64,000 nucleotides of DNA from Morella rubra. Taxonomy: Eukaryota; Streptophyta; Magnoliopsida; Fagales; Myricaceae. This document shows positions 58,662 through 64,000 of the stretch, in pieces. The DNA lies in NCBI GenBank assembly GCA_003952965.2, contig CM025856.1, positions 7,535,889-7,599,888 on the forward strand, read 5' to 3'. Both the position numbers and the translations under genes were made by a program. The notes beneath the pieces are model-generated. The model made no database searches, was not told the origin of the DNA, and saw only the letters and a list, made by a program, of their open reading frames with translations. Position 1 is the first letter of the stretch. The number at the start of each line of letters is the position of its first letter.

Positions 58662-60290
58662 ATGGCAGCTGGAGGAAAATGTCTTCATGCGATTCAGGTG
58701 CTAGATCTGTTGGTGCTAGTGATTAGACTCGGGACTAGAGCAGCTGCGACTCCTTCAAATGGTGCGGATGACGATTTACCATCTCTTGCATCGGTCAACA
58801 TGCGTGGCACCCCACAGAGTAGTTATGCATGTAAGTATTTCAAACTAACTTTAATGTTAATTTTTTAAATACATGTAATTAGGTGCTGATGTTTTATGTT
58901 AATAACGTTTTTGTTCATGTATAGCCATCTTTGGGATTAGAAATGTAAAGGGTAGGACACCTTGGCTTTCATTAGAGAAGGCTTGTATTGTAGGAAAGCT
59001 GAGCGTCCATATTCCGATGGCCGTATGGGTGGTGATGACAAGGCATCTTCGATGCTTTCTAGTCATATTGGTTGCTCGTGCGATCACGTGTCCCGTTCGA
59101 TGTGGTCAACTGGTCCAAAGTCCCCTACGAGGTTAAGTCTTACGTCATGAACAAAGTATTGGTAAGTGTAACTTATAAAAATTAATTTTTAATTATTGTT
59201 TAATTTTTAACCAACATGATTTATTTCAGGATGACCCTAATTATAATCGGAGGATCGAAACACTATGATGTCTACAATGAACACAACGTACAGGATGCAT
59301 GAACAGAATGCACTAGTACTACACTTTGTTTCCCACCAAAGAAGAAGCATTAGAGCATTCGTACCCAAACATGAAAAAAAAAAAGAATGGGCTCCCATCA
59401 GCGAAATTGTTTAGTATTGAAGAATTTCAATTAGAAATGTTTATTCTAAAATTTTTATTTACTTCTATTTTCGTTTTTTTACTAACTCAATAGATATGTA
59501 TTTTAGAGAAGGAGTGAAATCAACCACCAAAATAGGGCTCAGCTGAAGGTTGCTCACACTTCAAGTGCTTGGTCTTTCCAACACGCTCTAGTTTTGATGG
59601 TTATAATCAACTCAAATATTAAAGTGTATGTTTTTTTGTCACAACATTATGTTATTAAGGGATTTTAATGTATATATAATTTTTTGGTGTGCATAAAGAT
59701 TTAGAAATTGATCAAATTAATCATGCATTGATGTACAAAAAAATGCATACTAATAAGGACAGCACGTGGACATCTGATACTGCACGGGAACATTTTGTAA
59801 GTTCTGTAAAATTTTATTATGCATTATTAATTTTTTATATTTAAAAAGGTATTCATTTTCACAATGTTCTCCTTCACTTGTAGGAAAAGATGGAAGCGCT
59901 ATAGTTTCAGCGTGAGTCTGAGGGAAGGTCATTCACAGAAGTAGAGAGCTTCACAGGTCTTGGGGAGGAAACCAGGTTATGTCGTGGTTTAGGCCGTTCA
60001 GTGCAGCAAGTTGGATCATCGTCCTCAGTGTCATCCGTTGATCTGACCCAGAGATTGGAAGAGGCAAGAATGGAGATAGAGGAGATGAGGGCTAGACAGA
60101 AAGAATATGATGAGTTAGTTGTGAGGCAGGCAGAAATGCGAGAGAGGGTGAATGCGAGAGCAGCAATGGAAGCAACAAGCAGAGCAAGAATAGAGGCTCC
60201 AACTATTGCAGGCAAAAATGCGTGAGCAGATGATGGAACACGTAAGGAAGGTGAAAGCGCATTTTACTTCTCGACGCAAATTTGGGTAGA
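58662..60290 (+). pseudogene. Ptta/En/Spm plant transposase (PF03004-like) pseudogene, CACTA II
   Basis: Starts at ATG 58662 with exon 1 ending DLPSLASVNMRGTPQSSYA before GTAAGT, as in CACTA I. Later segments keep KLSVHIPM, HTSSAW-like, THTNKDSTWTSDTAREHF-like and FTGLG...CRGLGRSV motifs. The last exon has a coiled coil (QRLEEARMEIEEMRARQKEY). Frameshifts are present. Exon order and intron places match the gene at 44052-45660. Confidence 0.75.
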
Positions 60291-60469
60291 TTGTTTATTT
60301 CGGACTTGATTTCGATTATTTATTTTATTTACTATAATGTAGATTAGATATTTGTAGACCATTACTGATTTATACTATATTTAATATGATGTCTTCATAT
60401 GCATGTCTAATCTAATTTTAAATGCATAATTAAATAATTTAAATTCACAAATTTAATATTATTATTTAG

Positions 60470-61177
60470 AACTGTCCGGACAGATTAAAAATGTCCGGAC
60501 GTTCGCCATGATATGTCATTCGTCCACACGCTACAAAATTAGCATCCGCACAGGTTACCCATAATAACGTTCGGATGCTATTTCACTGTTCTCACGTTCG
60601 TTTTTATCCATAGTCGGAACATTCTTGAGACGTTCTTATATTATATTTGTGGCATTTTATTTTTTCATAAAATAAAAAAACCAGCGTCCACACTCAAATC
60701 CGCTGTCCCACGTCGTGTTTAACTAGAGTCCGTAAGTTCTAGAGCCGTTCGCACATTATATTCGTGGGATTTTTTTTTTATAAAATAAAAACAATAAGTG
60801 TCTACACATGGTTTAGTAGCCTGTGGACGATAAATCTGCTAACAAAATTTACATTTTGACACCGAAATTCAACCTGTGATAATTGATATTACAAACGTTC
60901 GCATGTGTTTTCCATGACGGAATTGATTTTTTCATGTAATAGATTGAAGTTCGCACGAGACATGCCACACAAAATGAAAAGCCGTCCGAACTGTCTGAGT
61001 TGGCGTCCGGACGCTAGTTCTTGACGAAACTCAGAATTTGTCACAGAAGAACAAGGGTGACACGCTTCTTCTATCAAATCGGGTGTGAAATTTTTTTGAC
61101 AGCAATGAGTTTTGGTGACAAATTTTTAACTTTAGGTGAAAAAAAATTTGACACCCAAAAGCTTTTTTCTTGTAGTG
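60470..61177. mobile_element. CACTA II right subterminal region and terminus
   Basis: Palindromic motifs include GTCCGGAC near 60,475 and 60,493 and a perfect 12-bp GCGTCCGGACGC at 61003-61014. The end reads GACACCCAAAAGC followed by TTTTTTCTTGTAGTG (to 61177), the complement of a CACTACAAGAAAAAA terminus. The matching left end was not found, probably lost or in the gap. Confidence 0.7.
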
Positions 61178-61184
61178 ACCACGG

Positions 61185-62010
61185 TATAGGGAGAGGAAGA
61201 ATATTTTGAAACTTTCCGCTTTTGATGGTGGGCAGTGGTTTTAATGGGAATTATTGAATAGGAAAGTTAACTGTTTTCTTAATTTCTCCTTTTGACCATT
61301 TTGTTTGTTTATAGTAACGGTAATTAAGTGAAGATATTAATAAGAAGTAAGAAGTTCAGGGGATGGAGTTGGAAAGACTACATCACTACCAAACACAAAA
61401 GTATGTCCCTATCACTTCCTCAGATCCATCGACAGCATGAACGTATGGTACCGTCATAATTCCAAATACATATGACGAACAGTCTGGCAACACAAACAAT
61501 TACAAAGGATTACACCAGCTATATATAGACAAGTATATATATATCTAGATATGGAGCATTAATTACTCCATCAGCACAAACAACCCTCCAACAACATGGA
61601 GCGTGCATGGTTGACCCTCCAGAAATCCAAGGCAAGAGTAGTAGTACTGGTTCTCCGTTCCTGACTAAGTACATTAATCGAGCTTAGTTTAGCTTTAACA
61701 CTCAACACAATATTACTCTTCTTTTAGGGATGTCGTTCCCGCCATATTTATTTAGAAGGATTTAAAATTTGTCCTAAAAAAAGTGGATTTTGGGGTCTTT
61801 TTGGGATGGAATCGAAATTGCATGGGTCCCAAAAGACCCATTTTTTAATTTGGGACGGCCTTTTTCTCGTCCCAAACACGTGGAGCCATATATACAGAAA
61901 ATAATTATTGCAACCTACTGGTAGGCTATACGTTACTAGTTAGAATAGTTTTTTCGTCAGAAGATCATAAAAGAATCATTCGCTTGATCAGCATATCATG
62001 GAGGGATATA
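61185..62010 (+). repeat. Repeat module M, copy 2
   Basis: Matches copy 1 (1290-2160) and copy 3 (63205 on). Includes TTGATGGTGGGCAGTGGTTT, CACTACCAAACACAAAA, a TATATATAG stretch near 61,520 and TTGCAACCTACTGGTAGGC. A GGTCTTTTTGGGA...TCCCAAAAGACC inverted pair lies at 61,793-61,838. Confidence 0.7.
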
Positions 62011-62479
62011 TAAAGAAATTAGTAAGGATAAACATAATCAGAACTGTCTATTGGATACACTGACTTAGATTCAAGGCTCTACGTAGATGCTCATCATTAA
62101 ACACATCGTCTTTATGTTCAAACTTGATTGCTTTATTTTACGAAATAGTTTGAGCCTTATGCGAGCTATATATAAATTAATTTGGATGTCAATATGGGAT
62201 ATATATATCAAAAAATGCACTCTTGTTCTTCCATAGAATATTGGATCTTAATATAACATACTATAGAATTAAAGTCATGGTAGGTATCAATGCAATGTTT
62301 CTTTGCCCTTTGTCCAAAATGATAAATTTGTATTTAATTACCCATTTAATTGGAACAACAATCTACATGTGATTTGAGAGGGGTTCATGGAATTTGTCAA
62401 AAACACTGAAAGACAAGGAAAAAAGATCTAGTGGTCAAATTTTTTTAAGGTATAGGTAACATGGCGGAGACCAGTTTAC
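62011..62479. other. Unassigned sequence
   Basis: AT-rich, no gene signature. Confidence 0.3.
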
Positions 62480-62730
62480 TCTCTTTTCTCGACTGTTTTT
62501 GTTTTTGCTTTCTTCGAATCCTTACTTTTCTTTTTCTGTTAGTTCTTTTTACTGGAGCACAGAAAACAGGCTATAAATCAACATCACAAGCGCGCGATCG
62601 ATATGATCTTCAGTGCGTTAAGATGTAGTCGTACGGCCTCCCAAGTCTTTGAAAATAAAATAATTCAAACTGATACAAAAAGTCTTCGTGTCAAATTTTA
62701 ATATATAAGTTCTGGTCAGGAAGAACGTTT
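62480..62730 (+). repeat. Host-type segment duplicated at 50,876-51,165
   Basis: Collinear with the earlier copy; non-coding. Confidence 0.65.
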
Positions 62731-62751
62731 CGTAGCTAGTGAGTCAGGAAC

Positions 62752-62992
62752 GGATTCCCTCCTAAGAAGGGATTTTTGAAGGTGACCTACGAGATGAACT
62801 GTGTTTCATTTAAAAAATCTAATGATCTTAATTAACCTACGTCATTTAATGAATAATATGACTTGTACAAGTGTAATAAGATTAGTCTAACTCATTAAAT
62901 GACGTGGGTTAATTAAGACTGTTACATTTTTTAGATGAAACGTAGTCTATCTCTTAGGACACCTTCAAAAATCCCTCCTTTGGAGGGAATCC
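62752..62992. mobile_element. MITE, 241-bp near-palindrome
   Basis: Ends are perfect 11-bp inverted repeats GGATTCCCTCC / GGAGGGAATCC. The two halves remain complementary over about 110 bp each (GGGATTTTTGAAGGTG, TTAATTAACC, CGTCATTTAATGA), so the whole element can fold as one hairpin. No clear target duplication is visible (flanks CAGGAAC and TTACCCTT), so the superfamily is unassigned. Confidence 0.8.
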
Positions 62993-63204
62993 TTACCCTT
63001 CTCTTTTAGCCTTGGTCAATGTATGAACCGAAAGTCACGTATGTGAACTCGACTGATCAAAATATTAATGTTAGTTTGAGCCTACTTATGCGCATTTCGA
63101 CTAATTTCGGAGCTTTTGCAGTTCTCCTGTTTCACATAAACTGAGCGATTACCAAGCAGGACTTGGGACCTTGGAGAGAGCATACCACCAAGGCCCAAGC
63201 CTTA

Positions 63205-64000
63205 TAACCACTGTAAATGAAGAAGAGGAAGAATTAATATTGTGAAACTTCCCTCTTTTGATGGTGGGCAGTGGTTTTAATGGGAATTATGGAGTAGAAA
63301 AGTTAACTATGTTCTTAATTTCTCCTTTTGACTTTTTTGTTTGTTTATATAGTAACGGTAATTAAGTTTAGGTATTAATAAGATTTAAGAAGTCCAGGGG
63401 AAGGAGTTGGAAAGACTACGTCACTACCAAACACAAAAATATATATATCCCTATCACTTCCTCAGATCCATCGACAGCATGAACCTATACCGTTAGAATT
63501 CCAAATACATCTGACGAGCAGTCCGGCCGGCAATAGAAACAATTACAATGGATTACATCCCAGCTAGACAAGTATATATATATCTATTGGCCGCGCATTT
63601 ATCTAAGAAAAATAGTGGATTAATTTAGACTTAACGTGGGGCTACCTGCTCCATATTTAAAATGTACGTACGTAACTAACCCCTGAAACTATATTTTCTT
63701 CGTATTGGGCAGGTAATATAATATAATATCTAATATTTAAAGTGCAATATTCTATATTTACCTATATATATATATAATGAACATGTTTTTATTGCAACCT
63801 AGCTACTGGTAGGCTATCATGGAGAGATATATAAAGAAAATAATTATTGCAACCTACTGGCCGGTAGAGATATATTTTAATAGTTAGTTACGTGTTTAGA
63901 GATATATTTTAATTGTTAGTTAACTTTTTCGTCAGAACATCATAAAAGAATCATTCGGTTGATCAGCATATCATGGAGGGATATATAAAGAAAATAATTA
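63205..64000 (+). repeat. Repeat module M, copy 3, runs off the window
   Basis: Same block order as copy 2, with a perfect start TTTTGATGGTGGGCAGTGG. Near its end, TTGCAACCTA and GATATATAAAGAAAATAATTA occur twice, a local duplication. A gene driven by it could lie just outside the window. Confidence 0.65.

Noticed and set aside
1..64000. CRISPR arrays, bacterial operons, ribosome binding sites, rRNA and tRNA genes
   Set aside because: None seen. The tandem repeats here have no spacer structure, and the only tRNA-related matches are retroelement primer sites at 11,937-11,949 and 12,351-12,362.

Overview
This window is plant nuclear DNA, almost certainly from a eudicot. It is AT-rich and has GT-AG introns, one intact germin-like protein gene, a FAR1/FRS pseudogene, CACTA (En/Spm) transposon genes, a Ty3 chromovirus with a chromodomain, TRIM elements with initiator-Met-tRNA primer sites, and many solo LTRs. 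I cannot assign a species. A run of exactly 1000 N at 53667-54666 marks a scaffold gap.

The only gene that looks functional is the two-exon germin-like protein at 15058-15898. Pieces of its upstream region recur at 1290-2160, 12650-12780, 22568-22800, 61185-62010 and 63205-64000. This suggests a decayed tandem germin-like array that was later filled with transposons. Left part (1-16 kb): a broken gypsy-type gag-like fragment, an LTR tail, an FRS pseudogene (4.5-6.5 kb), a broken plant transposon protein gene (6.7-7.9 kb, minus strand), two abutting TRIM elements (11.25-12.47 kb) and a solo LTR (12.99-14.32 kb), then the germin-like gene.

Middle part (16-36.8 kb): nested large LTRs. A minus-strand LTR (16257-22302) holds a plus-strand solo LTR (18821-21123). 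A second minus-strand LTR (23776-29433) holds a 3.0-kb plus-strand solo LTR (24968-27997). A head-to-head LTR palindrome (29.4-30.5 kb) adjoins a minus-strand Ty3 chromovirus body (32.2-36.8 kb), which itself contains a solo LTR. Target-site duplications are visible for most of these.

Right part (36.8-61.2 kb): at least two degraded CACTA elements, with genes in the order PF20167-like protein, TNP2-type transposase and Ptta/En/Spm transposase. They are embedded in spacer rich in the palindrome CGTCCGGACG and interrupted by other repeats and a solo LTR (55649-58064). The last 3 kb hold host-type repeat copies and a 241-bp MITE.

The most interesting pattern is inside the large LTRs. Several families share one layout: TATA box, purine-rich leader without ATG, splice donor, 1.0-1.9 kb intron, small dyad (TGAGTC...GACTCA), CAG acceptor, then a first ATG opening a 65-98 residue ORF with a very acidic C-terminus. 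Each solo LTR therefore looks like a complete spliced mini-gene. This is read from sequence only and is untested.
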